DNA of 47,728 bases from Pseudomonas viridiflava (GTDB lineage Bacteria; Pseudomonadota; Gammaproteobacteria; Pseudomonadales; Pseudomonadaceae): assembly GCF_900580675.1 (NCBI RefSeq), contig NZ_UTBG01000039.1, forward strand, positions 1-47,728, read 5' to 3'. Below, piece by piece: positions 18,575-29,651 of the stretch (position 1 is its first letter; each line of letters starts with the position of its first letter). Below the pieces are notes generated by a model. The model saw only the letters and a list, made by a program, of their open reading frames with translations, was not told the origin of the DNA and searched no databases. A program made the translations under genes and the position numbers.

Positions 18575-21130
18575 ATGGTTCAAGTTCGCAAACTGGTGTT
18601 AGCAATAGCGGCCGCCTCGGCGCTGTCCTCCGGTATGGCGCAGGCGCTGCAGCTGGGGGAGATGACCCTCAAGTCGAAGTTGAACCAGCCGTTGTCGGTG
18701 GAAATCGAGTTGCTCGATGTCGGTGGCCTCACCGCTGCCGAGATCACGCCGAGCCTGGCGTCTTCCCAGGCATTTGTGGATGCCGGCGTGGATCGCCAGG
18801 CGTTCCTCAACGACCTGACGTTTACCCCGGTGGTCAACCCCAACGGCCGCAGCGTCGTGCGCGTCACCTCCAGCAAACCGCTGCCTGATTCCTACGTACG
18901 TTTCCTGTTGCAGGTCCAATGGCCCAATGGCCGACTGATGCGTGACTACAGCGTGCTGCTCGACCCGGCGAAGTTCGACCAGTCGACACCTGCAGCCAGC
19001 GCGCCCGCGCCGCGTCTGAGTGCACCTGCCAGCACCGCGCCTGCCGTCAGTAAATCGGCCCAGCACACCACGACTTCTCGCGACACTTTGTGGGAAATTG
19101 CCGCGAGGAACCGCAACGGTGCGTCGGTCCAGCAAACCATGCTGGCAATTCAGGCGCTCAACCCGGATGCCTTTATCGACGGCAATATCAACCGCCTGAA
19201 AACCGGCCAGGTCCTGCGCCTTCCTGATCGTCAGCAAGCGACCAGCCTGCCGCAGCCCGAAGCGATTGCCGAAGTCTCCGCACAGAATGCCGCCTGGCGC
19301 CAGGGCCGTCGCTCGGCCAACAACCAGGCGGCGGGCAAGCAACAGCTGGACGCCACCAAGCGCACCCAGGCCGGCAATGCGCCGGCGACCACCAATGCAC
19401 AGGACAACCTGAGCCTGGTCTCGGCCGAAGCGGCCAGGAAGGGCGGCAAGGGCAAGGCCGGCGACAGCCAGGCCCTGAGCGACAAGCTGGCGACGACCCA
19501 GGAAGAACTGGACACCACTCGCCGCGACAACGCCGAGCTGAAAAGCCGCGCGGCAGACTTGCAAAGCCAGCTGGACAAGCTGCAAAAGCTGATTCAGCTG
19601 AAAAACGATCAACTGGCCCGCTTGCAGGCTGAAAAGGGTGACCCGGCGGCGCAAGCCACGGCCGCGATGCCGGCTCAATTGGCAGGTGTGCCTGCGAGCG
19701 CTTCAACTGCGCCCGACGCTACGCCAGCCGCAGAAGCAGCAGCGCCAGCGCCAGCGCCTGAGCCGATCAAGCCGGATGCCGCGCCGGCGACCACCGAAGG
19801 CAAATTCAACGACCTGCTGACCAACCCGATCGTCTTGGGCGTGATCGGCGGTGCGGCCGGCCTGCTGGTGCTGCTGCTCCTGCTGTTGTGGGCGCGCCAT
19901 CGCAATGCTCGCCTCGAGGAAGAAAAGCACCTGCGCATGGCGCGGGCCCTGGCCGAAGAGCCGCAGTTCAATCCGAATATCGACCACGACCTGCCACCCG
20001 ACAGCTTCGAAGGCCTTGAAGTGCCGCCGCCGAACGTCAAGCTGGCAGCTGCGCCCGCCCCGGCGCCTGTGGTCGAGCCGGCCACGGTTGTGCCCACCGT
20101 CGCGTCTGTACTTGCGCCGCTGGCCGTGGCCGTTGCTCCACAAAACGCCAACGATGCCTTGGCGCAGGCCCAGTCGCATATCGACCGTGGCCATCTGAAC
20201 CAGGCTGCCGATGTGTTGGAGCAGGCGATCAAGCATGAGCCCAAGCGCAGCGACCTGCGGTTGAAGCTGATGGAAGTCTACGGCCTGCAAAACGACAAGG
20301 ACGGCTTCGTCACCCAGGAGCGTCAACTGGTGGCCAATGGTGAAAACCATGCCCAGGTCGAGCAGCTCAAGAGCCGTTTCCCGGCCATGGCGGTGCTGGC
20401 GGCAGGCGTCAGTGCCGCCGTTGCCGCTGCCGCCCTGGACGCGCAGTACGTCAAGGATTTGCTCGAGGACAAGCCCGTTGCCGCAGAGCCGGAGGCTTTC
20501 GACACCGATTTCGATTTGAGCCTGGACGATCTGGAAGCCGTTTCGCCCGCTGTGGTCAAGGATGATCAACCAACGTTCGAGTCGCTGTTGCAGCAGCAAA
20601 CCGAAGCCAAGGCGAGCCCGGAGGACCTGTCGGACTTCGACCTGGATCTGCAATTGGACGCGCCGGCTTCAGACCTTTCCGACGATGACTTTCTCTCCGG
20701 CCTTGAAGACCAGATGAAAGGCCAGCCGGCGGTCGAGCCACCTACCCTGACGCCGGCGGCACCGGATGACTTCGAGCTGCCGGAGGATTTCGACCTGTCC
20801 CTGGCTGACGAGCCCGAAGCGCCTGCCCAGCCTGACGCCTTTGCGTCGGAACTGGACGACGTCAACGCCGAGCTGGACCGTCTGTCCCAGAGCCTGGAGC
20901 ATCCTTCCATCGAGCCGTCCTTCACCGCTGAAGATGCGGCGCTGGGCGAGGACGACCCGGAATTCGACTTCCTGTCCGGCACCGACGAGGTCGCCACCAA
21001 GCTCGATCTGGCCCAGGCCTACATCGACATGGGCGACACTGACGGCGCACGCGACATTCTGTCCGAAGTGCTGACCGAAGGTGACGAGGTGCAGCGCGGC
21101 GAGGCCAAGGAGATGCTTGGGCGCATTTGA
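18575..21130 (+). CDS. fimV: FimV/HubP polar landmark protein
   Basis: FimV organises the cell pole and supports type IV pilus assembly and twitching. From the ATG at 18575 (851 residues; AAAGGATGAGG ribosome site) it has a signal peptide ending near AQALQL and the FimV N-terminal domain. These are followed by a peptidoglycan-binding LysM domain (about 160-212) and a coiled coil (about 300-353). A single membrane helix lies near 418-440, then a long acidic cytoplasmic region with a TPR segment. The conserved FimV C-terminal domain starts near 805 (KLDLAQAYIDMGD). The frame is open upstream to 18407, but that part lacks family features. Confidence 0.95.
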   Translation: MVQVRKLVLAIAAASALSSGMAQALQLGEMTLKSKLNQPLSVEIELLDVGGLTAAEITPSLASSQAFVDAGVDRQAFLNDLTFTPVVNPNGRSVVRVTSSKPLPDSYVRFLLQVQWPNGRLMRDYSVLLDPAKFDQSTPAASAPAPRLSAPASTAPAVSKSAQHTTTSRDTLWEIAARNRNGASVQQTMLAIQALNPDAFIDGNINRLKTGQVLRLPDRQQATSLPQPEAIAEVSAQNAAWRQGRRSANNQAAGKQQLDATKRTQAGNAPATTNAQDNLSLVSAEAARKGGKGKAGDSQALSDKLATTQEELDTTRRDNAELKSRAADLQSQLDKLQKLIQLKNDQLARLQAEKGDPAAQATAAMPAQLAGVPASASTAPDATPAAEAAAPAPAPEPIKPDAAPATTEGKFNDLLTNPIVLGVIGGAAGLLVLLLLLLWARHRNARLEEEKHLRMARALAEEPQFNPNIDHDLPPDSFEGLEVPPPNVKLAAAPAPAPVVEPATVVPTVASVLAPLAVAVAPQNANDALAQAQSHIDRGHLNQAADVLEQAIKHEPKRSDLRLKLMEVYGLQNDKDGFVTQERQLVANGENHAQVEQLKSRFPAMAVLAAGVSAAVAAAALDAQYVKDLLEDKPVAAEPEAFDTDFDLSLDDLEAVSPAVVKDDQPTFESLLQQQTEAKASPEDLSDFDLDLQLDAPASDLSDDDFLSGLEDQMKGQPAVEPPTLTPAAPDDFELPEDFDLSLADEPEAPAQPDAFASELDDVNAELDRLSQSLEHPSIEPSFTAEDAALGEDDPEFDFLSGTDEVATKLDLAQAYIDMGDTDGARDILSEVLTEGDEVQRGEAKEMLGRI

Positions 21131-21146
21131 CGGGCGAGGCAAATCC

Positions 21147-21239
21147 AATGTGGAAGGGGGCTTGCTCCCGATGGCGGTAGCTCAGTCAAGGATGTATCGA
21201 CTGGCAAACCGTAATCGGGAGCAAGCCCCCTCTCATATT
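21147..21239. repeat. REPIN doublet 3 (variant arms)
   Basis: The arms run from AATGTGGAAGGGGGCTTGC (21147) to the inverted GCAAGCCCCCTCTCATATT (ending 21239), around about 40 bases. The arms carry GGGGGCTTGCTCCCGAT and not the GCGGGCTTGC-CGCGAA core of the other three, so this is a different REP subfamily. It sits between fimV and truA. Confidence 0.88.
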
Positions 21240-21360
21240 TGCATCGCATCAGCCCTCAACAAAAGCGCCCGCCACTTGGCTGTCGCCTTTATAATGGCCG
21301 CCTTTGCGCAACTCATCAGGCTCTCAGTTCTTGGCAAATATAGATAACGCGGCCGCCGAA

Positions 21361-22185
21361 ATGGCGGCCGCAGGCTTTTACCGCATCGCCCTGGGCGTGG
21401 AATACAAAGGCTCGCGCTATCGCGGCTGGCAGCGTCAGGCATCCGGTGTACTGACGGTGCAGGAAACCCTGGAAAAGGCCCTGTCGAAAGTCGCCGACTC
21501 ACCGGTGTCGCTGATGTGCGCCGGGCGTACTGACGCCGGCGTGCATGCGTGCGGCCAGGTGGTGCACTTCGACACCCAGGCCGAGCGGTCGATGAAGGCC
21601 TGGGTGATGGGCGCCAATATCAATTTGCCGCATGACGTCAGCGTCAGTTGGGCCAAGGTCATGCCTGCGCACTTTCATGCGCGTTTCAAGGCTATCGCCC
21701 GGCGTTATCGCTACGTGATCTACAACGACCAGATCCGCCCGGCGCACCTGAATGAAGAAATCACCTGGAACCACCGCCCGCTGGACGCCGAACGCATGGC
21801 CGAGGCCGCGCAGCACTTGGTCGGTGTGCATGATTTCAGTGCTTTCCGTGCCGGCCAGTGCCAGGCCAAGTCGCCGATCAAGGAAGTCCATCACCTGCGC
21901 GTGACCCGCCACGGCAAGATGATCGTGCTGGATATCCGCGCCGGGGCGTTCCTGCACCATATGGTGCGCAACATTGCCGGGGTGCTGATGACCATCGGCA
22001 CCGGCGAGCGTCCGGTTGAATGGGCCAGGGAAGTGCTGGAAAGCCGCGTGCGCCGTACGGGCGGGGTGACGGCCCATCCGTTCGGCCTGTACCTGGTGGA
22101 TGTGGAGTACCGCGACGAGTTCGAACTGCCGCAACGTTTCATCGGGCCACACTTCCTCACAGGTTTCAGCGAACTTGGCGGCTGA
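21361..22185 (+). CDS. truA: tRNA pseudouridine(38-40) synthase TruA
   Basis: TruA converts uridines 38-40 in the tRNA anticodon arm to pseudouridine. The catalytic Asp58 lies in AGRTDAGVHA. The start GFYRIALGVEYKGSRYRGWQRQ and the motif LHHMVRNIAG are family hallmarks. The ATG at 21361 gives 274 residues. Upstream in-frame TTG codons (21304, 21334) could add a short N-terminus, so the exact start is uncertain. It lies immediately before trpF, as in other pseudomonads. Confidence 0.95.
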   Translation: MAAAGFYRIALGVEYKGSRYRGWQRQASGVLTVQETLEKALSKVADSPVSLMCAGRTDAGVHACGQVVHFDTQAERSMKAWVMGANINLPHDVSVSWAKVMPAHFHARFKAIARRYRYVIYNDQIRPAHLNEEITWNHRPLDAERMAEAAQHLVGVHDFSAFRAGQCQAKSPIKEVHHLRVTRHGKMIVLDIRAGAFLHHMVRNIAGVLMTIGTGERPVEWAREVLESRVRRTGGVTAHPFGLYLVDVEYRDEFELPQRFIGPHFLTGFSELGG

Positions 22186-22248
22186 CGCCCGGAAAAGCTT
22201 TTGTTACCATCCGGGACTTTCTCGGTTCAACCCTGAGGTTTCTACGAC

Positions 22249-22881
22249 ATGTCAGCCGTTCGCAGCAAGATTTGCGGGATTACCCGCATAGAAGACGCGC
22301 TGGCGGCAGTCGAGGCGGGGGCGGATGCGATTGGTTTTGTGTTTTATGCCAAGAGCCCGCGAGCGGTGAACGTAGTGCAGGCGCGGGCAATCATTGCCGC
22401 GCTGCCGCCGTTTGTGACCACCGTGGGCTTGTTCGTCAATGCCAGCCGTTGCGAACTCAACGAAACCCTGGATGCCGTACCGCTGGACATGCTGCAGTTT
22501 CATGGCGACGAAACCCCTGACGAGTGCGAAAGCTACCAGCGCCCCTATATCAAGGCGTTGCGCGTCAAGGCCGGTGATGACATCGCCGCCGCCTGCGCCG
22601 CCTATACCGGTGCGCGCGGGATTCTGCTGGACACCTACGTCGAAGGCGTACCCGGCGGCACCGGCGAAGCATTCGATTGGTCGCTGATCCCCGAGGGGCT
22701 GAGCAAGCCGATCATTCTGGCCGGTGGGCTGAATCCCGGGAATGTCGGGGCGGCGATCGAGCAGGTTCGACCCTATGCCGTGGACGTCAGCGGCGGGGTA
22801 GAGCAGGGCAAGGGCATCAAGGATCACAGCAAGATTCGCGCATTCATGCAGGCCGTGCGCAACAGCAGTGGCGCGATGTGA
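22249..22881 (+). CDS. trpF: Phosphoribosylanthranilate isomerase
   Basis: TrpF performs the Amadori rearrangement of phosphoribosylanthranilate in tryptophan synthesis. The 210-residue TIM barrel has the catalytic Cys9 in KICGITR and Asp128 in ILLDTY. The phosphate-binding segments GGTGEAFDW and AGGLNPGNV complete the site. As in Pseudomonas generally, it is separate from other trp genes and sits between truA and accD. The protein ends with an extended tail VRNSSGAM. Confidence 0.97.
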   Translation: MSAVRSKICGITRIEDALAAVEAGADAIGFVFYAKSPRAVNVVQARAIIAALPPFVTTVGLFVNASRCELNETLDAVPLDMLQFHGDETPDECESYQRPYIKALRVKAGDDIAAACAAYTGARGILLDTYVEGVPGGTGEAFDWSLIPEGLSKPIILAGGLNPGNVGAAIEQVRPYAVDVSGGVEQGKGIKDHSKIRAFMQAVRNSSGAM

Positions 22882-23125
22882 CGGCTGGCAGTCTGCCGCC
22901 GTCCATAACTACCACTGTGTAAAACAGCACCGGCGCCGCCTGCGGGAGGCCCGGAAACGAAGTGGCAACCCTGCGTTGGCAGGTTGTCTGGAAGGCTGAG
23001 GAAGCATGCGGAAAAGGCCGGTCGAACGTCTGACCCCGTCCAGCATGCGTCATCGCCACATATGAATTTAGCTCAAGGGCATACGCGGGGCTGAGTTCTA
23101 GCCACCGGTACTGGAGAAAGAAAGC

Positions 23126-24046
23126 ATGAGCAACTGGTTAGTAGACAAACTGATCCCTTCGATCATGCGTTCCGAGGTGAAGAAAAGCTCGGTTCCTGAA
23201 GGTCTGTGGCACAAGTGCCCATCCTGCGACGCGGTGCTGTACCGCCCCGAGCTGGAAAAGACCCTGGATGTTTGCCCCAAGTGCAACCACCACATGCGTA
23301 TCGGCGCTCGCGCCCGCATCGATATCTTCCTCGACGCCGACGGCCGTAACGAGCTGGGCGCCGACCTGGAGCCGGTTGACCGCCTCAAGTTCCGCGATGG
23401 CAAGAAGTACAAGGACCGCCTGACCGTTGCACAGAAGCAGACCGGCGAGAAAGACGCGCTGATTTCCGTCAGCGGCAAGCTGCTGGGCATGCCGGTGGTG
23501 GTGTCCGCGTTCGAGTTCTCCTTCATGGGCGGTTCCATGGGGGCCATCGTTGGCGAGCGTTTTGTGCGTGCCGCCAACTATGCCCTGGAAAACCGTTGCC
23601 CGATGATCTGCTTCGCCGCCTCCGGTGGTGCGCGTATGCAGGAAGCGCTGATCTCCCTGATGCAAATGGCCAAGACCTCCGCGGTACTGGCGCGTCTGCG
23701 CGAAGAAGGCATCCCGTTTATCTCCGTGCTGACCGACCCGGTCTACGGCGGCGTTTCCGCCAGCCTGGCGATGCTGGGTGACGTGATCGTCGGCGAGCCG
23801 AAAGCCCTGATCGGCTTTGCCGGCCCGCGTGTGATCGAGCAGACCGTGCGCGAAAAACTGCCGGAAGGCTTCCAGCGCAGCGAGTTCCTGCTGGAGCACG
23901 GCGCGATCGACCTGATCATCCCGCGTGGCGAGCTGCGCCCTCGCCTGGGTAACCTGCTGGCACAGATGATGGGCCTGCCGACACCTGTTTACGTCGCGCC
24001 TAAAGTCGAGCCGATCGTCGTGCCGCCGGTGCCTGCAAACCTATGA
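23126..24046 (+). CDS. accD: Acetyl-CoA carboxylase carboxyltransferase subunit beta
   Basis: AccD with AccA transfers carboxyl from biotin-BCCP to acetyl-CoA, the committed step of fatty acid synthesis. The 306-residue protein has an N-terminal zinc ribbon with Cys31, Cys34, Cys50 and Cys53, then the crotonase-like carboxyltransferase fold with [14 protein letters not shown] [15 protein letters not shown] and [11 protein letters not shown]. The 244-base leader before it contains no recognisable gene. Its stop overlaps the folC start (ATGA), indicating translational coupling. Confidence 0.98.
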   Translation: MSNWLVDKLIPSIMRSEVKKSSVPEGLWHKCPSCDAVLYRPELEKTLDVCPKCNHHMRIGARARIDIFLDADGRNELGADLEPVDRLKFRDGKKYKDRLTVAQKQTGEKDALISVSGKLLGMPVVVSAFEFSFMGGSMGAIVGERFVRAANYALENRCPMICFAASGGARMQEALISLMQMAKTSAVLARLREEGIPFISVLTDPVYGGVSASLAMLGDVIVGEPKALIGFAGPRVIEQTVREKLPEGFQRSEFLLEHGAIDLIIPRGELRPRLGNLLAQMMGLPTPVYVAPKVEPIVVPPVPANL

Positions 24047-25350
24047 CCCAACGTACCCTTGGCGAATGGCTCGCCTACCTTGAGCAGTTGCATCCGTCAG
24101 CCATCGACATGGGCCTGGAGCGCTCGCAACAGGTAGCGGCCCGCCTTGGGTTGGGTCGGCCGGCACCGCGCGTCGTCACGGTAACCGGCACCAACGGCAA
24201 AGGCTCTACCTGTGCCTTTGTCGCGGCGCTGCTGCAGGCCCAAGGGCTGAAAGTCGGCGTGTACAGCTCCCCGCACCTGCTGCGTTACAACGAGCGGGTG
24301 CAGCTCAATGGCGTCGAAGCCACTGACGAGCAACTCTGCGAAGCCTTCGCCGCACTTGATGCGGGCCGTGGCGAAATTTCCCTGACGTACTTCGAAATGG
24401 GCACCCTGGCGGCGTTCTGGCTGTTCGAGCGCGCGCAGCTGGATGTGGTCGTGCTGGAAGTGGGCCTGGGCGGGCGCCTGGACACGGTCAACGTGGTGGA
24501 CGCCGACCTGGCGCTGGTCACCAGCATCGGCGTGGACCATGCCGACTACCTGGGAAATACACGCGAATCCGTAGCTTATGAAAAGGCCGGGATCTTCCGC
24601 CAGGGCAAACCTGCGCTGTGTGGTGACCTGGATCCCCCGCATACCTTGCTAGACAAGGTGCGCGAGCTGGATTGTCCGTTTTTCCTGCGCGGCCGCGAAT
24701 TCAATCTTGAGATCGGTGACCAGCACTGGCAGTGGCGCGGGCGCGATGCGCGTGGCCAGTCTGTAGAGCTGCGCGACCTGCCGCTGTTGAACTTGCCGAT
24801 GGAAAATGCCGCGCTTGCGCTGCAAGCCTATCTGCTGCTGGATCTGCCGTGGAATGCCGAGCAGGTTGCTGCGACTTTGCTGGCGACCCGTGTGGTCGGT
24901 CGCCTGGACCGTCGCGAGTTCGAATGGCAGGGCAAGCGTCTGAACCTGCTGCTGGATGTAGGGCATAATCCGCATGCCGCCGAGTATCTGGCGCAGCACC
25001 TGTCGCGGGCGCAGCCGGCAGGTCGTCGCCTCGCTGTATTTGGCTTGTTGGCGGACAAGGACCTGGACGGCGTGATTGCGCCGCTGCTGGCGAATGTTCA
25101 GGGTTGGGCGGTCGCGCCACTGGATACGCCACGCAGCCGTCCGGCCGCTGAATTGGAAGTGGCCTTGCAGAACCTTGGTGCGCCGGTAGCGTCGTATGCA
25201 AGCGTGACCGCAGCCCTTGAGGCGCAGTGCGCAGTAGCAACGGCCGAGGACGAGATTCTGTTGTTCGGATCATTTTATTGTGTTGCCGAGGCGCTTGAGT
25301 GGTTGGCCCGGCGCTCCACGGAGGAAGCTGCACATGGCATTACTGGATAG
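24043..25350 (+). CDS. folC: Dihydrofolate synthase / folylpolyglutamate synthase
   Basis: FolC adds glutamate to dihydropteroate and to folates using ATP. The 435-residue Mur-ligase-family protein has its P-loop TGTNGKGST at 48-56, then [16 protein letters not shown] and the Mg-binding [15 protein letters not shown]. The C-terminal ligase domain contains [14 protein letters not shown]. It overlaps accD by 4 bases and dedD by 17 bases, so accD-folC-dedD form one operon. Confidence 0.97.
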   Translation: MTQRTLGEWLAYLEQLHPSAIDMGLERSQQVAARLGLGRPAPRVVTVTGTNGKGSTCAFVAALLQAQGLKVGVYSSPHLLRYNERVQLNGVEATDEQLCEAFAALDAGRGEISLTYFEMGTLAAFWLFERAQLDVVVLEVGLGGRLDTVNVVDADLALVTSIGVDHADYLGNTRESVAYEKAGIFRQGKPALCGDLDPPHTLLDKVRELDCPFFLRGREFNLEIGDQHWQWRGRDARGQSVELRDLPLLNLPMENAALALQAYLLLDLPWNAEQVAATLLATRVVGRLDRREFEWQGKRLNLLLDVGHNPHAAEYLAQHLSRAQPAGRRLAVFGLLADKDLDGVIAPLLANVQGWAVAPLDTPRSRPAAELEVALQNLGAPVASYASVTAALEAQCAVATAEDEILLFGSFYCVAEALEWLARRSTEEAAHGITG

Positions 25351-25996
25351 CGCATATAAGCAGCGAATGGTCGGAGCCCTGGTTCTGGTGGCATTGGCGG
25401 TGATTTTTCTGCCGATGCTGTTTTCCCGTCAGGACGAAGAACGCCAAGTTGTCGTAGAGGCCCCGGCTGCGCCACAGGCGCCGGCGGTGCCGCAGGTGCA
25501 GGTTGAACCGGTGGTGGTGCCTGAGCCCCAGGCGCTGCCGGAAGAAGAGCCGGTGCCGACCGAGGATGAAGTCGCTGCGCAGCAGGCGCCTTCGATGCCG
25601 GTGCAGCCGAGTGTGCCGGTGGTCAAGCCGGCTCCGGCCGCGCCTGTAGCAGCCGTCAAGCCTGCCGCGCCGGCACCTGCGCCCAAGCCAGTCGCGCCAC
25701 AGCCGGCAGCGCCCGGCAAGCCGGACGTAGGTCAAAGCCGCATCGACCCGAATGGCCTCCCGATCAGTTGGTCGATTCAGGTCGCCAGCCTGGGCAATCG
25801 TGAAGGCGCCGACGCCCTGCAGAAAAAGCTGCGCAGCCAGGGCTATAACGCCTATATCCGCAGCGCCGACGGCAAGAATCGGGTGTTTATCGGGCCGCTG
25901 ATCGAGCGCGCCGAGGCTGACCGCCTGCGGGACTTGCTGGACCGTCAGCAGAATCTCAAAGGGTTCGTGACCCGGTTCCAGCCGGAGCGCGGCTGA
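25334..25996 (+). CDS. dedD: SPOR-domain cell division protein DedD
   Basis: This 220-residue membrane-anchored protein binds denuded septal peptidoglycan. Residues 14-32 form one membrane helix (MVGALVLVALAVIFLPMLF). Residues 40-145 are Pro/Ala/Val-rich and disordered. Residues 150-220 are the SPOR domain (SWSIQVASLGNREGADALQKKL to FVTRF). The ATG at 25334 inside folC is chosen because it follows GAGGAAG and starts directly before the helix. It is last in the accD operon, followed by a TTGCC/GGCAA hairpin and a REPIN. Confidence 0.92.
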   Translation: MALLDSAYKQRMVGALVLVALAVIFLPMLFSRQDEERQVVVEAPAAPQAPAVPQVQVEPVVVPEPQALPEEEPVPTEDEVAAQQAPSMPVQPSVPVVKPAPAAPVAAVKPAAPAPAPKPVAPQPAAPGKPDVGQSRIDPNGLPISWSIQVASLGNREGADALQKKLRSQGYNAYIRSADGKNRVFIGPLIERAEADRLRDLLDRQQNLKGFVTRFQPERG

Positions 25997-26029
25997 ACAA
26001 TTGCCGACTTCGGTTGGCAATGAGATTTA

Positions 26030-26123
26030 AATGTGGGAGCGGGCTTGCCCGCGAATGCGGTGGATCAGTCATGAATGTATTGGCTGACACTCAGCTTTCG
26101 CGAGCAAGCCCGCTCCCACATTT
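26030..26123. repeat. REPIN doublet 4
   Basis: The left arm, from 26030, contains ATGTGGGAGCGGGCTTGCCC. The right arm, 26097-26123, contains the inverted GAGCAAGCCCGCTCCCACAT. About 40 bases lie between. The arms match those of doublets 1 and 2. It lies between dedD and cvpA. Confidence 0.93.
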
Positions 26124-26254
26124 GTTTTGCAGTGCTCTTGAAATGGGTCTGGCTCGCCACAAGCTATTGATTTGCAATGCAGCCGCAATCACAGCTTACC
26201 GACAGCCCGACGCTCTGCTAAAATGCGCCGCCTTATCTGTCCGTAGGCTGAAAC

Positions 26255-26812
26255 GTGCCATTTACCTGGGTTGATTGGGCGATCGTTGCAATCGTCGCCA
26301 TCTCCGCTTTGATCAGTCTAAGCCGCGGCTTCGTAAAAGAAGCACTGTCGTTGCTGACGTGGATCATCGCAGGAGTCGTAGCCTGGATGTTCGGCGGCTC
26401 ATTGTCGGTTTACCTGGCCGGATACATCGAGACACCTTCGGCTCGCGTCATCGCGGGCTGCGCCATCATGTTCATCGCCACGCTGCTGGTGGGGGCAATG
26501 GTCAATTATCTTATTGGCGAGTTGATACGTGTCACCGGCCTCTCCGGGACCGATCGATTTCTCGGCATGGCCTTTGGCGCCGCGCGTGGCGCGTTGCTGG
26601 TGGTCGTGGCGGTCGGGCTGTTGAGCCTGGGGCCGGTACAGCAGGATTCGTGGTGGCAGGAGTCGGTACTCGTGCCAAAATTTCTATTGGTTGCAGATTG
26701 GTCCAAAAACCTCATTTTGGGGTGGAGCAGTCAGTGGCTGGCCAGCGGAATCAGCGTACCCGCTGATCTTCCGTTCAAGGAACACCTCTTGCCGGCCAAA
26801 ACGCCTCAGTAA
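26255..26812 (+). CDS. cvpA: CvpA family membrane protein
   Basis: CvpA is an inner-membrane protein linked to purF and colicin V production in enterics, with a broader envelope role. The 185-residue protein has four predicted membrane helices at about 5-25, 28-48, 62-85 and 100-122. It carries the family signature LSRGFVKEALSLLTW near residues 23-37. The start is GTG at 26255. It is followed by purF after 41 bases, the classic cvpA-purF arrangement. Confidence 0.94.
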   Translation: MPFTWVDWAIVAIVAISALISLSRGFVKEALSLLTWIIAGVVAWMFGGSLSVYLAGYIETPSARVIAGCAIMFIATLLVGAMVNYLIGELIRVTGLSGTDRFLGMAFGAARGALLVVVAVGLLSLGPVQQDSWWQESVLVPKFLLVADWSKNLILGWSSQWLASGISVPADLPFKEHLLPAKTPQ

Positions 26813-26853
26813 GCTGTGTTCAGTCAAGATTCATTAAGTAGGGGTTGCGTCGC

Positions 26854-28359
26854 ATGTGTGGCATCGTCGGTATCGTCGGTAAGTCGAACGTGAATCAGGC
26901 GCTGTATGACGCGCTAACCGTCCTCCAGCACCGCGGCCAGGACGCTGCCGGTATTGTGACCAGCCACGACGGCCGGTTATTCCTGCGCAAGGACAATGGT
27001 CTGGTGCGTGACGTGTTCCATCAGCGTCACATGCAGCGTCTCGTCGGACACATGGGCATTGGCCATGTGCGCTACCCGACTGCCGGCAGCTCGACGTCGG
27101 CCGAAGCTCAGCCGTTCTACGTCAACTCGCCTTACGGCATTACCCTGGCGCACAACGGTAACCTGACCAACGTTGAGCAGCTGGCCAAGGAGATTTACGA
27201 ATCTGACCTGCGCCACGTCAACACCAACTCCGACTCGGAAGTGCTGCTTAACGTGTTCGCTCACGAGTTGGCCCAGCGCGGCAAGCTGCAGCCGACCGAA
27301 GAAGACGTATTCGCTGCGGTGACCGACGTGCACAACCGTTGCGTCGGTGGCTACGCCGTAGTGGCGATGATCACCGGTTACGGCATCGTCGGCTTCCGTG
27401 ACCCGCACGGCATCCGCCCAATCGTATTCGGCCAGCGTCACACCGACGAAGGCGTCGAGTACATGATCGCCTCCGAGAGCGTGTCCCTGGACGTGCTGGG
27501 CTTCACCCTGATCCGCGACCTGGCGCCGGGCGAAGCGGTGTACATCACCGAAGATGGCAAACTGCACACCCGCCAGTGCGCTGTGGCGCCGAAGCTGACG
27601 CCGTGCATCTTCGAACACGTCTACCTGGCGCGTCCGGATTCGATTATCGACGGCGTTTCAGTGTACAAGGCGCGCCTGCGCATGGGCGAGAAGCTGGCTG
27701 ACAAGATTCTGCGCGAGCGCCCGGAGCACGATATCGACGTGGTGATCCCGATCCCGGACACCAGCCGTACCGCCGCGCTGGAACTGGCCAACCACTTGGG
27801 CGTCAAGTTCCGCGAAGGCTTCGTCAAGAACCGCTACATTGGCCGTACCTTTATCATGCCCGGCCAGGCGGCTCGCAAGAAGTCGGTACGCCAGAAGCTC
27901 AACGCGATCGAGCTGGAATTCCGCGGCAAGAACGTGATGCTCGTGGACGACTCCATCGTACGTGGCACCACCTGCAAGCAGATCATCCAGATGGCCCGTG
28001 AAGCCGGCGCGAAAAACGTCTATTTCTGTTCCGCCGCGCCTGCCGTACGTTACCCGAACGTGTACGGTATCGACATGCCGAGCGCCCACGAACTGATCGC
28101 CCATAACCGTTCGACCCAGGACGTGGCCGACCTGATCGGCGCCGACTGGCTGATCTACCAGGACCTGCCGGACCTGATCGAGGCGGTTGGCGGTGGCAAG
28201 ATCAAGATCGACCAGTTCGACTGCGCCGTGTTCGACGGCAAGTACGTGACCGGTGATGTCGACGAGGCCTACCTGAACAAGATCGAGCAGGCGCGTAACG
28301 ACTCGTCGAAGATCAAGACCCAGGCGGTCAGCGCGATCATCGATCTGTATAACAACTGA
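26854..28359 (+). CDS. purF: Amidophosphoribosyltransferase
   Basis: PurF makes phosphoribosylamine from PRPP and glutamine, the first step of purine synthesis. Starting at ATG 26854, the protein (501 residues) exposes the nucleophile Cys2 after Met removal (MCGIVGIVG). The glutaminase domain has HNGNLTN and [12 protein letters not shown]. The phosphoribosyl domain has the PRPP loop [13 protein letters not shown]. An in-frame codon three residues upstream would mask the N-terminal Cys, so it is rejected. Confidence 0.98.
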   Translation: MCGIVGIVGKSNVNQALYDALTVLQHRGQDAAGIVTSHDGRLFLRKDNGLVRDVFHQRHMQRLVGHMGIGHVRYPTAGSSTSAEAQPFYVNSPYGITLAHNGNLTNVEQLAKEIYESDLRHVNTNSDSEVLLNVFAHELAQRGKLQPTEEDVFAAVTDVHNRCVGGYAVVAMITGYGIVGFRDPHGIRPIVFGQRHTDEGVEYMIASESVSLDVLGFTLIRDLAPGEAVYITEDGKLHTRQCAVAPKLTPCIFEHVYLARPDSIIDGVSVYKARLRMGEKLADKILRERPEHDIDVVIPIPDTSRTAALELANHLGVKFREGFVKNRYIGRTFIMPGQAARKKSVRQKLNAIELEFRGKNVMLVDDSIVRGTTCKQIIQMAREAGAKNVYFCSAAPAVRYPNVYGIDMPSAHELIAHNRSTQDVADLIGADWLIYQDLPDLIEAVGGGKIKIDQFDCAVFDGKYVTGDVDEAYLNKIEQARNDSSKIKTQAVSAIIDLYNN

Positions 28360-28364
28360 GTAAA

Positions 28365-28388
28365 CACCGGCCCTGAGGGGCCGGTTTT
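28365..28388 (+). terminator. Terminator/attenuator between purF and metZ
   Basis: ACCGGCCC and GGGCCGGT surround a TGAG loop and are followed by TTTTGT. It lies 6 bases after the purF stop codon and 40 bases before metZ, so metZ probably has its own promoter or receives readthrough. Confidence 0.75.
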
Positions 28389-28428
28389 GTATCTTAAACA
28401 AAGAATTTTGAGAGTAAGGAGTCGCAGC

Positions 28429-29640
28429 ATGAGTCAGGAATGGGATGCCGGTCGGCTGGACAGCGACCTCGATGGCGTAGCTTTCGATACCCTGGCTGTG
28501 CGCGCCGGCCAGCACCGCACGCCGGAAGGTGAGCACGGTGATCCGATGTTCTTCACTTCCAGCTATGTGTTCCGCACCGCCGCCGACGCCGCTGCGCGCT
28601 TTGCCGGTGAAGTGCCGGGCAACGTGTACTCGCGCTACACCAACCCGACCGTGCGTGCGTTCGAAGAGCGCATCGCAGCCCTCGAAGGCGCTGAGCAGGC
28701 GGTGGCCACGGCGACCGGCATGGCGGCAATCCTGGCGGTGGTGATGAGCCTGTGCAGCGCCGGCGACCACGTGCTGGTATCGCGCAGTGTGTTTGGTTCG
28801 ACCATCAGCCTGTTCGAAAAGTACTTCAAGCGTTTCGGCATTGAAGTCGACTACGTGCCGCTGGCGGACCTGTCCGGCTGGGATGCGGCGATCAAGGCCA
28901 ACACCAAATTGCTGTTCGTCGAGTCGCCGTCCAACCCGCTGGCCGAGCTGGTAGACATCGCCGCGTTGTCCGACGTGGCGCATGCCAAGGGCGCGATGCT
29001 GATCGTCGACAACTGCTTCTGTACGCCTGCGTTGCAGCAGCCGCTGAAGCTGGGCGCGGACATCGTGGTGCACTCGGCGACCAAGTTCATCGACGGCCAG
29101 GGCCGTTGCATGGGCGGCGTGGTGGCTGGTCGCGGTGAGCAGATGAAGGAAGTGGTGGGCTTCTTGCGTACCGCCGGCCCCACGCTGAGCCCGTTCAATG
29201 CGTGGATCTTCCTCAAAGGCCTGGAAACCCTCAGCCTGCGAATGAAGGCCCATTGCGCCAACGCCCAGGCCCTGGCCGAGTGGCTAGAGCAGCAGGACGG
29301 TATCGAGAAGGTGCATTACGCCGGGCTCAAGAGCCACCCACAGCACGCGTTGGCCCAGCGCCAGCAGCGTGGTTTCGGCGCGGTGGTGAGCTTTGAAGTG
29401 AAGGGTGGCAAAGAGGGCGCCTGGCGCTTTATCGATGCGACACGCCTGATCTCGATCACCGCCAACCTGGGTGACAGCAAGACCACCATTACCCATCCGA
29501 GCACCACGTCTCACGGTCGCCTGGCGCCGCAGGAGCGTGAAGCGGCGGGTATCCGTGACAGCTTGATCCGCATCGCGGTGGGCCTGGAAGACGTGGCCGA
29601 TTTGCAAGCGGACCTGGCTCGCGGGCTGGCTGCCTTGTGA
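28429..29640 (+). CDS. metZ: O-succinylhomoserine sulfhydrylase
   Basis: MetZ forms homocysteine directly from O-succinylhomoserine and sulfide, the Pseudomonas route to methionine. The 403-residue Cys/Met-metabolism PLP enzyme has [24 protein letters not shown] and the PLP lysine in [16 protein letters not shown]. The substrate segment [17 protein letters not shown] follows. The ATG at 28429 has AGTAAGGAGTC upstream. It overlaps or abuts the following SDR gene. Confidence 0.96.
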   Translation: MSQEWDAGRLDSDLDGVAFDTLAVRAGQHRTPEGEHGDPMFFTSSYVFRTAADAAARFAGEVPGNVYSRYTNPTVRAFEERIAALEGAEQAVATATGMAAILAVVMSLCSAGDHVLVSRSVFGSTISLFEKYFKRFGIEVDYVPLADLSGWDAAIKANTKLLFVESPSNPLAELVDIAALSDVAHAKGAMLIVDNCFCTPALQQPLKLGADIVVHSATKFIDGQGRCMGGVVAGRGEQMKEVVGFLRTAGPTLSPFNAWIFLKGLETLSLRMKAHCANAQALAEWLEQQDGIEKVHYAGLKSHPQHALAQRQQRGFGAVVSFEVKGGKEGAWRFIDATRLISITANLGDSKTTITHPSTTSHGRLAPQEREAAGIRDSLIRIAVGLEDVADLQADLARGLAAL

Positions 29641-29651
29641 TCGAGTGGTCC

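Noticed and set aside
27658..29253. Minus-strand open frame of 531 codons over purF and metZ
   Set aside because: It spans the purF-metZ junction and terminator, and both plus-strand genes are certain.
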